Of a DNA stretch of 64,000 bases, positions 1 to 8,301 are shown in pieces (position 1 is the stretch's first letter; each line of letters opens with the position of its first letter). The notes under the pieces were generated by a model. The model saw only the letters and a program-made list of their open reading frames with translations. It did not search any database and was not told the origin of the DNA. Position numbers and translations under genes: made by a program. The DNA comes from Deinococcus indicus (lineage in GTDB: Bacteria; Deinococcota; Deinococci; Deinococcales; Deinococcaceae). The stretch is from positions 186,001 through 250,000 of the forward strand of contig NZ_NHMK01000010.1 of NCBI RefSeq assembly GCF_002198095.1, written 5' to 3'.

Positions 1-78
1 GAACTGTTCACGCTCGACGGCTGTCTGGTCGCCTACCGCCGCGCCTACCCGGCGGCCCTGACCGGGAGCGCCCGGTGA
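1..78 (+). CDS. C-terminal end of an unidentified protein (truncated by window edge)
   Basis: Reading frame 1 is open from the first base to a TGA at 76-78 and encodes the last 25 residues, ending in LTGSAR. The next gene starts at a GTG overlapping this stop, so it is very probably the upstream member of the same polysaccharide operon. A glycosyltransferase would fit the context, but too little sequence is left to recognise a family. Confidence 0.6.
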   Translation, partial: ELFTLDGCLVAYRRAYPAALTGSAR

Positions 79-1556
79 GCGGTCAGGCCCTGCCGCCGCC
101 CGGCGGGTACCCCGGCCTGCAACGGGTCCGGATCGGCGGGACGCCCGGCGAGGAAGCGCTGTCGGGCCTCCCTCAGGCCGGCTGGTCCGAGACGGGCGCT
201 TCCCGCCGGGCCGGGTCGGACCTGCGGGCCGACCGGGCAGCGGGGGACCTGCCGGAACGCCTGCGCGAGATCGACCTGACCCTCGCCCCGGAACGGGAAC
301 GGGTAATCGACATCGAGGAGATCGCCGCGTACCTGGAATCCGACGGGCTGGGCGACGAGGTGCTGCGAGACCGTTACGGCACTGCCGGCCTGTTCGACGC
401 GGCCGGGCGCCTGTACCGGCAGCGTGGCACCGGACGCGCCCTGCACCGCCCCGTCCGGACGGCCGCTCCGCCGTTCCCTTGGCGGACGCTCCTGCGCGGC
501 CCGCTGTACCTGCTGCCGGGCCTGTCGGGGCTGCTCGTGGCCCGCGAGATGGGCGCCGGCGCGGCCGCCGCGTTCGCCTTCGCGGCGGCCTTCGGTTGGG
601 GCTGGACGATGCTGATCGCCGGCGTCCGGCACGCCGAGCCACGCGGCGTGCCGGGGCGGGCGCTGCGGCTGGCGACGCTGCTGGGCGGCCTGACCGGCGT
701 GCTCGGCGGGGGGCTCGCGGCGGCCCTGAACGCCGCGCCGGACACCGTGACCGCAGGGGTCGTCGCGTCCGGCGCGGCGGTCGGGGGGGCCGTGGCGCTC
801 TCCACGGCCGCCGCCGGCGTCCTGCTGGCGCTGGGACGCGCCGGACTGTTCGCCGGGGCGTTCGCCAGTCCGCTGCTGGCCGCCGGGATCGTCTGGGCGG
901 CGCCGTCACGGACGGGCGCGCTGCTGGCGCTGCTGCTGCTCGCACTCGTGCCGCTGCTGACCGCGCTGAGCGTGACCCGCGCGTCCGGCGCCCTGCCGGC
1001 CGGCTGGGACACGCTGCGCCCGCACCTGCGGCACGCCGCGTACGGCTGGGCACTGGCGCTGACGTTCGTGCTGCTGACCGGACGGCTGGGCGCGTGGACG
1101 CTGCTGCCGCTGGTGGTCGGCACCGGCCTGCTGGAAGCCGGCGTGCGGCACGCCCAGCGGCAACTGCAGCACGCGGCCCGGCAGAGTCAGGACCTGCGTT
1201 CGCTGCGCCGCGCCGGGCTGCCGGTCCTGCCGCTGGGCGCCGCGACCTACGCGCTGGCGCTGGCCGGCTGGGTGTTCCTGGCGGGCGAGTTGCCCGTTCC
1301 CGCGTGGATGCGGCCTCATCCGGACGCCTGGGCGCTGGTGCCGGCCTACGGCGCGGCCGCGCTGCTCAGCGCGTGGCTGGCCAACCACGGGCAGGCCGCC
1401 CTGCTGACCGGGCTGTGGCTGCTGCTCGCGGCGCTGCTGGCCTCCCCGCTGGCGCCGCCCGCCACGCCGCCCCTGACCGTGACACTGCTCGGCTTCTGCG
1501 CGGTCCTGACGGTCCTGTCGCTGCGCGCCCTCCTCGATCCCCGGAGTTACCGATGA
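75..1556 (+). CDS. Polytopic membrane protein of a polysaccharide operon
   Basis: The GTG start at 75 overlaps the previous stop and gives 493 residues. The first 150 or so residues are soluble and charged, with a segment around residues 78-100 (IDIEEIAAYLESDGLGDEVL) that looks like a small helical domain. From about residue 155 to the end there are roughly 10-12 hydrophobic segments rich in Ala, Leu and Gly, separated by short loops. Size and topology fit a polysaccharide exporter or flippase such as PelG, but no diagnostic motif was recognised, so this is inference from context. The stop overlaps the ATG of the next gene, which implies translational coupling with the sugar-nucleotide enzymes. 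Confidence 0.75.
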   Translation: MSGQALPPPGGYPGLQRVRIGGTPGEEALSGLPQAGWSETGASRRAGSDLRADRAAGDLPERLREIDLTLAPERERVIDIEEIAAYLESDGLGDEVLRDRYGTAGLFDAAGRLYRQRGTGRALHRPVRTAAPPFPWRTLLRGPLYLLPGLSGLLVAREMGAGAAAAFAFAAAFGWGWTMLIAGVRHAEPRGVPGRALRLATLLGGLTGVLGGGLAAALNAAPDTVTAGVVASGAAVGGAVALSTAAAGVLLALGRAGLFAGAFASPLLAAGIVWAAPSRTGALLALLLLALVPLLTALSVTRASGALPAGWDTLRPHLRHAAYGWALALTFVLLTGRLGAWTLLPLVVGTGLLEAGVRHAQRQLQHAARQSQDLRSLRRAGLPVLPLGAATYALALAGWVFLAGELPVPAWMRPHPDAWALVPAYGAAALLSAWLANHGQAALLTGLWLLLAALLASPLAPPATPPLTVTLLGFCAVLTVLSLRALLDPRSYR

Positions 1557-2587
1557 CCCAGCTGCTTCCGGCCGCCCCCCGCACGTCCGCCTCCTCCCGC
1601 CCGCTGGTGGCCGTGACCGGCGCGGACGGTTTCATCGGCTCGCACCTCACCGAGGAACTCGTGCGCGCCGGGTACCGCGTGCGCGCCATGGCGATCTACA
1701 ACTCGCAGGGGTCGTACGGCTGGCTCGATCAGGTCGGCCCGGAGGTCATGCAGCATGTCGAGGTGCAACTCGGTGACGTGCGGGACGCCGGCAGCGTGCG
1801 TGCCCTGATGCGCGGCGCGCAGACCACGTACCACCTCGCGGCGCTGATCGCCATTCCGTACTCGTACGTCGCGCCCCGCTCGTACGTGGAGACGAACGTG
1901 ACCGGCACCCTGAACGTCCTGGAAGCCGCCCGCGAACTCGGCACGGCCCGCGTGGTCCACACCAGCACCAGCGAGGTGTACGGCACCGCCCGCACGGTCC
2001 CCATCCACGAGACGCACCCGCTGCAGGGGCAGTCGCCGTACTCGGCCACCAAGATTGGCGCGGACAAACTCGCCGAGAGCTACCACCTGAGTTTCGGCCT
2101 GCCAGTCGTGACGCTGCGCCCCTTCAACACGTACGGCCCGCGCCAGTCGGCCCGCGCAGTCATTCCGACCATCATCAGTCAGGTGGCCGCCGGGCAGCGT
2201 GACATCCGCCTGGGCGACCTGCGCCCCACCCGTGACTTCAATTTCGTGACCGACACCGCCCGCGCCTTCCGCGCCGTGGGCGAGGCGGGTCCCGAGGTGC
2301 TGGGCCGCACCCTGAACGCCGGTTCGGGCCGCGAGATCAGCGTCGGGGACACCGTCCGCCTGATCGCGCAGGTCATGGGCGCCGAGTTGCAGGTGTCGCA
2401 GGAGGACGCCCGCCTGCGCCCGGAAGGCAGCGAGGTCATGCGCCTGCTCGCCGATCACCGTGAACTGACCGCCCTGACCGGCTGGGAGCCGCGCGTGCCG
2501 CTGGAAGAGGGCCTGCGCCGGACCGCCGGGTGGTTCACGGACAACGCCAACCTCGCCCGTTACCGCGTCGGCGAGTACACCATCTGA
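1553..2587 (+). CDS. NAD-dependent sugar-nucleotide 4,6-dehydratase, LegB-like (SDR)
   Basis: The ATG at 1553 overlaps the previous stop and gives 344 residues. It is an extended short-chain dehydrogenase: the N-terminal Rossmann motif VTGADGFIGSHL binds NAD, and HTSTSEVYG plus YSATK supply the catalytic Ser/Thr, Tyr and Lys. The residues RPFNTYGPRQS and the C-terminal GWEPRVPLEEGLRR are typical of GDP/UDP-sugar 4,6-dehydratases and epimerases. The phrase IYNSQGSYGWLD resembles the LegB branch (GDP-GlcNAc 4,6-dehydratase of legionaminate synthesis). No other leg gene is present, so here it more probably makes a modified hexosamine nucleotide for a surface polymer. The neighbouring nucleotidyltransferase would supply the activated sugar. 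The exact substrate cannot be read from sequence. Confidence 0.88.
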   Translation: MTQLLPAAPRTSASSRPLVAVTGADGFIGSHLTEELVRAGYRVRAMAIYNSQGSYGWLDQVGPEVMQHVEVQLGDVRDAGSVRALMRGAQTTYHLAALIAIPYSYVAPRSYVETNVTGTLNVLEAARELGTARVVHTSTSEVYGTARTVPIHETHPLQGQSPYSATKIGADKLAESYHLSFGLPVVTLRPFNTYGPRQSARAVIPTIISQVAAGQRDIRLGDLRPTRDFNFVTDTARAFRAVGEAGPEVLGRTLNAGSGREISVGDTVRLIAQVMGAELQVSQEDARLRPEGSEVMRLLADHRELTALTGWEPRVPLEEGLRRTAGWFTDNANLARYRVGEYTI

Positions 2588-2655
2588 AGCCGCCCGCAGC
2601 CCAGTCCGCCCTGCTCGCCGCGCCCACCGTCGCCCGTGGGAAAAGGAGTGCCGTC

Positions 2656-3390
2656 ATGCACGCAGTCATTCTGGCCGGAGGAAAAGGCACCCGCCTGCGA
2701 CCCTACACGACCTGCGTTCCGAAACCGCTCGTGCCGATCGGCGACACCCACTCGATCCTGGAAATCGTGCTTTATCAGCTGCGGGCACATGGGTTCACGC
2801 GCGTCACGCTGGCCATCGGCCACATGGGGCACCTGATCCGCGCGTTCGTGGGTGACGGCAGCCGCTACGGCCTGAACGTGGACTACACCGACGAGCCCAC
2901 GCCCCTGGGCACCATCGGCCCGGTGCTGAACCTGCTGCCCGCCCTGCCGGAACACTTCCTGATCATGAACGGCGACGTGCTGACCGACCTGGATTACGGA
3001 GCGTTCCTGCGCCGGCACATGCAGGCGCCCGCCCCGGTGACGGTCGCCACGTACCGCCGCGAGATCCGCAGCGAGTTCGGCGTGCTGGGCGTGGACGACA
3101 GCGGAAAGCACATCGTGGCGTTCCGGGAGAAGCCCAGCGTGCCGTTTCAGGTCAGCATGGGCGTGTACGCCATGACCCGCGCCACCCTGAACCGCTACCA
3201 GCCGGGGCAGGTGCTGGGGTTCGACACCCTGATCCTGGACCTGCTTGCCGCGGGCGAGCGGCCGGGCAGCGACCCGTTCAGCGGGTACTGGCTGGACATC
3301 GGCCGGCCCGAGGATTACGACACGGCCAACGAGCAGTGGAGCACCATGCAGCACGTGCTGCTGCCTGTCAGTCCCAGCGCGGCCGACTGA
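2656..3390 (+). CDS. Sugar-phosphate nucleotidyltransferase (RmlA/ManC-like NTP transferase)
   Basis: This protein of 244 residues starts at ATG 2656, eight bases after an AAAAGGAG ribosome site. It opens with LAGGKGTRLRPYT followed by PKPL, the nucleotide-binding signature of sugar-1-phosphate NTP transferases; MNGDVLTD carries the metal-binding Asp and YWLDIGRPEDY closes the domain. The family makes NDP-hexoses from NTP and hexose-1-phosphate in the cytoplasm. There is no C-terminal left-handed helix acyltransferase domain, so it is a single-domain enzyme. Its position between two SDR genes indicates that it supplies the activated sugar they modify. Nucleotide and sugar specificity are not determined. 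Confidence 0.88.
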   Translation: MHAVILAGGKGTRLRPYTTCVPKPLVPIGDTHSILEIVLYQLRAHGFTRVTLAIGHMGHLIRAFVGDGSRYGLNVDYTDEPTPLGTIGPVLNLLPALPEHFLIMNGDVLTDLDYGAFLRRHMQAPAPVTVATYRREIRSEFGVLGVDDSGKHIVAFREKPSVPFQVSMGVYAMTRATLNRYQPGQVLGFDTLILDLLAAGERPGSDPFSGYWLDIGRPEDYDTANEQWSTMQHVLLPVSPSAAD

Positions 3391-4280
3391 TGAACGGGCC
3401 GATCGTGGTGCTGGGCGCGGGCGGCTTCCTGGGGCGTCACGTCACGGCGGCGCTGAGGGAGCGCGCCCGGCCGGTCCGCTGTCCGGGCCGCGCGGACGAC
3501 CTGCTGCTCCTGACCCCTGCCGACTGGGACGACCTGCTGCGCGGCTGCGGCGGCGTCATCAACGCCGCCGGCCGCACCGCCGGCCCCGAAGAGACGCTGG
3601 AGGCAGCCAACGTGCAACTGCTGAACGCTGCGCTGGACGGAGCCGCGCGCCTGCACGTGCCGCTCGTGACCTTCGCCTCGGCCGCCGAGTACGGCCGCAC
3701 GCCGGAAGGGCACGCCTCGCAGGAAACCGACGAACCCCGCCCGCTCTCGGCGTACGGACAGAGCAAACTGCGCGCCACGCAGGCCCTGCAACGGGCCGTG
3801 CAGCAGGGACGGGTCCGCGCCGCCGCCCTGCGCCTGACCAACCCGCTCGGGGAGGGCGTCGGGGAGCACACCCTGCCCGGCCGGGCCGCCCGTGAACTGC
3901 GGCAGGCCGCGCAGCTCCGGCTGGATTCGGTGCGGTTCGGGCCGCTGGGTGCGCGGCGGGACTTCATTGACGCCCGCGACGCCGCCCGCGCCGCGCTGCA
4001 CCTGCTGGACCGGTTGCAGGCGAGCGCCACGCAGGAACTGCCGGACGTGATCAACGTCGGCAGCGGCGAGGCCCGCCCGGTGCGTGACCTGATCACGGAA
4101 CTGGCCGCGCGCCTCGGGTACGGAGGCGCGATCCTCGAGGACGCGCCGGGCAGTCCCCGCAGCAGCGACGTGCCGTACCAGCGCGCCGACCTGACCCGCC
4201 TGCACGCGACCGGCTTCCGCGCCCGTCACTCCTTCGGCGACAGCCTGCGCCGCCTGACGGACCGGCCCGTCCTGACCTGA
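3390..4280 (+). CDS. Second NAD-dependent epimerase/dehydratase (SDR)
   Basis: The start shares one base with the previous stop (TGATG) and gives 296 residues. The glycine-rich VLGAGGFLGRHV, the active-site FASAAEYG and the YGQSK catalytic Tyr/Lys mark an extended SDR. RRDFIDARDAARA and DVINVGSGEARPVRDL are the usual C-terminal substrate-domain phrases. It probably catalyses epimerisation, reduction or dehydration of the nucleotide sugar made by the two preceding enzymes. It diverges from the first SDR, lacking the LegB-like phrases, and does not look like a recent duplicate. The downstream gap is short and carries a Shine-Dalgarno site for the lipoprotein gene, so the operon continues. Confidence 0.85.
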   Translation: MNGPIVVLGAGGFLGRHVTAALRERARPVRCPGRADDLLLLTPADWDDLLRGCGGVINAAGRTAGPEETLEAANVQLLNAALDGAARLHVPLVTFASAAEYGRTPEGHASQETDEPRPLSAYGQSKLRATQALQRAVQQGRVRAAALRLTNPLGEGVGEHTLPGRAARELRQAAQLRLDSVRFGPLGARRDFIDARDAARAALHLLDRLQASATQELPDVINVGSGEARPVRDLITELAARLGYGGAILEDAPGSPRSSDVPYQRADLTRLHATGFRARHSFGDSLRRLTDRPVLT

Positions 4281-4315
4281 CCGCCCGGCCCGCCCCTTTC
4301 CCCCAGGAGTTTCCC

Positions 4316-6457
4316 ATGAACCGACGCACTGCGGCTCCCACGCTGGCCCTGACCCTCCTGACCCTGACCCTCGCCGCCTGCGGCCGCCCTGCCGCGCCAG
4401 CCACGCCCGCCCCCACCGAAGACCCCGCCTCCGGGAACGTCACGGACACCGTCAGTCACGGCGAGCACTCGCTGGCCGCGCCTGGACCGGACCGGTCCCG
4501 CCTGCCCGGCGGCGCGGCCCTGGGTCCGGCGACCGTCACGCCCGGCCTGCGGGTGCAGGCGCTCCCGGCGAACGTGCAGCCCGACCGGGTGGCCCTGAAG
4601 GTCCTGGTCCTCAGCAGCGGGCCCGGCGATTACGGCGTCGGCGCGGCCCGCGCGCTGCTCGACCAGTCCGGCATTCCCCACGACGTGCTGGACGCGAGCC
4701 GCGCGCCCCTGACCATGGACACCCTGATCGCCCCGGACGGCAGCGGGCGCTACCAGGGCGTCGTCCTGACCGACGGGGCGCTGATCATGAATCCCGGCGA
4801 CGGCACGTACCCGAGCGCGCTCGACAGCGCCGAGTGGGCCGCGCTGTTCGAGTACGAACGGACCTTCCGGGTGCGGCAACTGACGCTGTACGGCGCGCCC
4901 GGCACCGTCCCGGAAGATTACGGCCTGCGGTACGTGCCGGGCGCCGAGACGTCCACGACCTCGCTGCGCCTGAACGCCGACGGGCAGGGCGTGTTCGGCG
5001 ACCTGAAAACCGCCGCGATTCCCATCCTGTACGCGTACACCTACCCGTCCGCGTTGCAGGGCGTGCCGGGCGTGACCACCCAGGTGCTCGCCACCGACCC
5101 GGCCGGGCGGGTGCTGGCCGCCACGAGCACCAGCGCCGACGGGCGCGAACGCCTGATCCTGACCAGCGCCCAGAACGCCGCGCTGCTGCACTCGCAGCTG
5201 CTGGGGCGCGGGCTGGCGCAGTGGCTGACGCGCGGCGTGCACCTCGGCGAGCACCGCCGGTTCCTGCAGGTGGACATCGACGACGTGTTCATCGCCGGGG
5301 ATCACCTGACCAGCAACCTGACCCTGACCACGCCGTTCCGGCTGTCGGGCACGGACCTGCTGAACGTCCGCGCGCAGCAGGACCGCCTGCGCGGCAGTTA
5401 CCCGGCCGCGCCGAACTTCCGGTACGCGCTGATGTTCAACGGGGGCGGCGCGAACACCGGCGTTCCCACGCTGTGCAGCAACCTGCCGTGGCTGACCCGC
5501 GACCTGCTCAGCAGCGTCGCCCGCTGCCTGAACACCCAGTTCGACTGGGTCAACCACACCCTGGACCACCCGCGCATGGACGTCATGCCGCTCTCCACCG
5601 CCGACGCGCAGATCCGCGACAACCTGACGGTCGGCACGAAACTGGGCCTGAGGATGAGCCGCGCGTCCCTCGTGACCGGCGAGCACAGCGGCCTGGGGTT
5701 CATGGACCCGAACGACGACGGCACCCGCAACGAGGAGGACGCCGGCCCCAAACAGGACCTGGGGCTGACCCGCAGCAACCCGAACCTGCTGTCGGCCGCA
5801 CTCGGGAACGGCGTGACGTTCCTGGCGTCGGACCACAGTGTCGCCAGCCACCGGGACGCGCAGTGCCCCAGTTGCGGCGTGCCCCACCCGCTCCGCCCGG
5901 AGCTGTTCCTGGTGCCGCGCTGGCCGAACGGCGTGGCGTACCACGTGACCACGCCCGACGAGGCGACCGCCTTCTACAACAGCCTGTACGGGCCGGGCGG
6001 CCGCTTCCCGTACTGGGACCGCAACCTGACGTACGCGGAATTCCTGGACCGCGAGAGCGACCAGGGGCTCTCGCACGTCCTGAGCGGCGCGGCGTTCCCG
6101 CATTTCATGCACCAGCCGAACCTGCGGCAGTACGCGGGCGGCAAGAGCCTCTCGACCGACTGGGTGCAGGCCACGCTCGCCAAGTACAGCACCTACAGCA
6201 CCCTGCCGCTGAACACCCTGCGCTGGGACGATCTGGGCGCTCACGTCCGGCGGCACACGGCCGAACTGAAGGCCCGCGCCGCCGGCACCCTGAGCGGCAC
6301 GTGGAACCGCGCCGCCGGGACCGTCCGCCTGACCAGCAGCGCCGGCACGGTGCCCGTCACACTGACCGGGGCGAGCAGCGGCGCGCTCTACGGCGGGGTC
6401 CGGACCGCCCGCTACGACCTGAGCGGCAGTCTCGACGTGCCGGTCACGCCCCGCTGA
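4316..6457 (+). CDS. Lipoprotein with polysaccharide-deacetylase-like catalytic motifs
   Basis: The ATG at 4316 follows a CAGGAG site and gives 713 residues. The N-terminus MNRRTAAPTLAL with LAAC at about residues 19-22 is a lipoprotein signal, so the protein is exported and anchored. Residues 90-290 resemble the glutamine-amidotransferase-like domain often preceding deacetylases. The DIDD motif near residue 320 and NHTLDHP near residue 413 match the metal-binding Asp and His-x3-His pattern of CE4/NodB-type polysaccharide deacetylases. PelA, which couples a glycosidase to a deacetylase for Pel polysaccharide, is the closest functional analogy. Here the glycosidase functions are encoded by separate downstream genes. 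Catalysis is inferred from motifs only. Confidence 0.72.
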   Translation: MNRRTAAPTLALTLLTLTLAACGRPAAPATPAPTEDPASGNVTDTVSHGEHSLAAPGPDRSRLPGGAALGPATVTPGLRVQALPANVQPDRVALKVLVLSSGPGDYGVGAARALLDQSGIPHDVLDASRAPLTMDTLIAPDGSGRYQGVVLTDGALIMNPGDGTYPSALDSAEWAALFEYERTFRVRQLTLYGAPGTVPEDYGLRYVPGAETSTTSLRLNADGQGVFGDLKTAAIPILYAYTYPSALQGVPGVTTQVLATDPAGRVLAATSTSADGRERLILTSAQNAALLHSQLLGRGLAQWLTRGVHLGEHRRFLQVDIDDVFIAGDHLTSNLTLTTPFRLSGTDLLNVRAQQDRLRGSYPAAPNFRYALMFNGGGANTGVPTLCSNLPWLTRDLLSSVARCLNTQFDWVNHTLDHPRMDVMPLSTADAQIRDNLTVGTKLGLRMSRASLVTGEHSGLGFMDPNDDGTRNEEDAGPKQDLGLTRSNPNLLSAALGNGVTFLASDHSVASHRDAQCPSCGVPHPLRPELFLVPRWPNGVAYHVTTPDEATAFYNSLYGPGGRFPYWDRNLTYAEFLDRESDQGLSHVLSGAAFPHFMHQPNLRQYAGGKSLSTDWVQATLAKYSTYSTLPLNTLRWDDLGAHVRRHTAELKARAAGTLSGTWNRAAGTVRLTSSAGTVPVTLTGASSGALYGGVRTARYDLSGSLDVPVTPR

Positions 6458-6459
6458 AC

Positions 6460-7251
6460 GTGGGCGTTCCCGTCCCGACCCTGGAGGGCCGCGCCGCCCT
6501 GGCGGTGTACTACGGCCCTCCCGGTCCGGCCGCGCTGCAGGCGCTGGGCCGGCACGCCTGCGTGGCCGTGCAGGCGGGCCTGTACAGCGGCGCGCAGCTG
6601 CAGTCGCTGCGGCGCGGCACGCGCGTGCTGGGGTACCTCAGCGTGGGAGAGGACCACCCGCTGGGTACCTGGCCCTGCACGCCCGGCAGCGCCCCGTACC
6701 ACCGGCAGGTGAACCCCGCGTGGGGCAGCGTGGCCGTGGACGTCCGGCATCCGCAGTGGCGGCGGGCGCTGCTGGACCGGGCCGCGCGGGCGCTGGCGCA
6801 CACGGACGGACTGCTGCTCGACACCCTCGACGGCAGCGACCCGCCCGGCACGCGGGCGCTGCTGGGCGCGCTGCGCGCCCGCTGGCCGCACGTGACCCTG
6901 ATCGCCAACCGGGGGTTCACGCTGCTGCCGGAACTGGCCTCGCTGGTGGACGGCGTGCTGATCGAGGCGTTCAGCACCACCCATACGCCCGTTCCGGCGC
7001 TGCACCCGCCGGACGGACTGGCGTACACCGCCCACTGGCTGGGCGAACTGCGCCGCCACGGCCTGCCGGTGACGGCGCTGGACTACGCGGACACGCCGGC
7101 GCTCGCGGCCGCCGCGCATGCCCGCGCCGCCGCCTGCGGCCTGACCACCTTCGTCACCGACCGCGCCCTCTCCCGCCCCACCGACCTGTCCGCGCCCACA
7201 CCGGGCGGAGCGGTCCCGCTTCCCGGAGGCCAGCCGTGCGCCCGCACCTGA
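6460..7251 (+). CDS. GH114/TM1410-like putative glycoside hydrolase without signal peptide
   Basis: The chosen start is a GTG two bases after the previous stop and gives 263 residues. The sequence reads as a TIM barrel of the endo-alpha-1,4-polygalactosaminidase/TM1410 group: VLGYLSVGE, VDVRHPQW, DGLLLDTLD (likely catalytic acid), LIANRGF, EAF and VTALDYADT lie in family order. This matches the next gene, its paralogue. No signal peptide is visible from this start, odd for a polysaccharide-processing enzyme. Either it acts in the cytoplasm or the start is wrong, but no in-frame upstream start gives a better leader. There is no clear Shine-Dalgarno site, so translation may be coupled to the lipoprotein gene. 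Confidence 0.72.
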   Translation: MGVPVPTLEGRAALAVYYGPPGPAALQALGRHACVAVQAGLYSGAQLQSLRRGTRVLGYLSVGEDHPLGTWPCTPGSAPYHRQVNPAWGSVAVDVRHPQWRRALLDRAARALAHTDGLLLDTLDGSDPPGTRALLGALRARWPHVTLIANRGFTLLPELASLVDGVLIEAFSTTHTPVPALHPPDGLAYTAHWLGELRRHGLPVTALDYADTPALAAAAHARAAACGLTTFVTDRALSRPTDLSAPTPGGAVPLPGGQPCART

Positions 7252-8156
7252 TCGGCCCGCTGCTGACGGGTGTGCTGCTGAGCGGCTGCGCGGCAGGGTC
7301 CGGCAGCGCGGCCGACCGCACCGTGCCCGGCACCGACGCCACCCGGCACTCCCGCCTGCTCGGGGCACGGACCTGGGGGTACCAGCTCACCGGGTACGGC
7401 CCGGCGCGGCTGGGACCGGTCGCGGCGTCCGGGTTCGATCTGGTGGTCGTGGACGCCGCAGACGACAGCGGCGCGCCGTGGCCACCGGCCGAGCTGCGCG
7501 CCGCGCGCCACCGGACCGGTCAGCCGGACCGCTTGCTCCTCGGATACCTGAGCATCGGCGCGGCCGAGAACTACCGCCCGTACTGGCAGGCCGGGTGGAC
7601 CCAGCGCCCACCCGAATGGCTGCTCGGCGAGGCCCCGGACTGGCCCGGAAATTACGACGTGGCGTACTGGCATCCCCAGTGGCAGACGACCGCGCTGGGC
7701 AGCCTGGACCGCCTGATGGACTCCGGGTTCGATGGGGTCTACCTCGATCTCGTGGACGCCTTCGAACGTCACCCAGACCGGGCGGGGGCGCGCGACCAGA
7801 TGGTCGCCTGGGTGTGCCGCGTCGCCGCGCACGCCCGCGCCCGCGACCCACAGTTCCTGATCGTGCCGCAGAACGCCCCGGACCTGATCCGCGAGGCGCG
7901 TTACGGGCCGTGCGTGGACGCCCTGGGGCACGAGGAGACGTTCATGTACGCCATGAACACACCCACCGAACCCGGCCGGCAGTCGCAGCTGCTGGCCGAA
8001 TTCGCCCGCTGGAAGACCCAGGGCAAACCAGTGTTCACCGTCGATTACGCAGACCGGAAGGCGCTGATCGGGCCGCTGTACGCCCGCGCCCGCGCCGCCG
8101 GACTGATCCCCTACGTGACCGTGCGGGCAGCGGACGTCCTGACACCCGGCCGCTGA
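7236..8156 (+). CDS. Lipoprotein, GH114/TM1410-like putative endo-glycosidase
   Basis: The start is GTG 7236, six bases after GGAGG (7225-7229) and inside the end of the previous gene. It gives 306 residues, MRPHLIGPLLTGVLLSGC being a clean lipoprotein signal with LSGC. The mature part shows the GH114/TM1410 pattern: WGYQLTGYG, LLLGYLSIGAAENYR, YDVAYWHPQW, GFDGVYLDLVDAF, IVPQNA, EETFMYA and FTVDYADRK. Members cleave partially deacetylated galactosamine polymers or related glycans. It is the last gene of the operon and a divergent paralogue of the previous gene. Its surface location makes it the likelier enzyme for trimming or releasing the polymer. The stop overlaps the first base of the repeat that follows. 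Confidence 0.82.
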   Translation: MRPHLIGPLLTGVLLSGCAAGSGSAADRTVPGTDATRHSRLLGARTWGYQLTGYGPARLGPVAASGFDLVVVDAADDSGAPWPPAELRAARHRTGQPDRLLLGYLSIGAAENYRPYWQAGWTQRPPEWLLGEAPDWPGNYDVAYWHPQWQTTALGSLDRLMDSGFDGVYLDLVDAFERHPDRAGARDQMVAWVCRVAAHARARDPQFLIVPQNAPDLIREARYGPCVDALGHEETFMYAMNTPTEPGRQSQLLAEFARWKTQGKPVFTVDYADRKALIGPLYARARAAGLIPYVTVRAADVLTPGR

Positions 8157-8293
8157 TACGGACTGCTGTTTGTTTCGCCGGCAATCCGGCACTTCACCGC
8201 CCCTGCCGGCTCCACGCCCGGAGGGGCGCGTTGCTCCCACCCGCCTCGCTCGCACTCAGCGGGCTTTACAGCCCATTCAATCGGAGTCCGTAT
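8156..8293. repeat. Dispersed ATACGGACT-ended repeat, copy A
   Basis: This 138-bp element begins ATACGGACT and ends AGTCCGTAT, a 9-bp terminal inverted repeat. It contains GTTTGTTTCGCC near the left end and GGGCTTTACAGCCC (a small hairpin) near the right end. It fills the gap between two converging genes. The other copies are at 12846, 18796, 21797 and 34656. Confidence 0.85.
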
Positions 8294-8301
8294 GAGTCAC
8301 C

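Noticed and set aside
479..1552. 358-residue Arg-rich extension of the LegB-like dehydratase
   Set aside because: It overlaps the membrane-protein gene entirely and has the Arg/Ala-rich composition of an off-frame read in high-G+C DNA.
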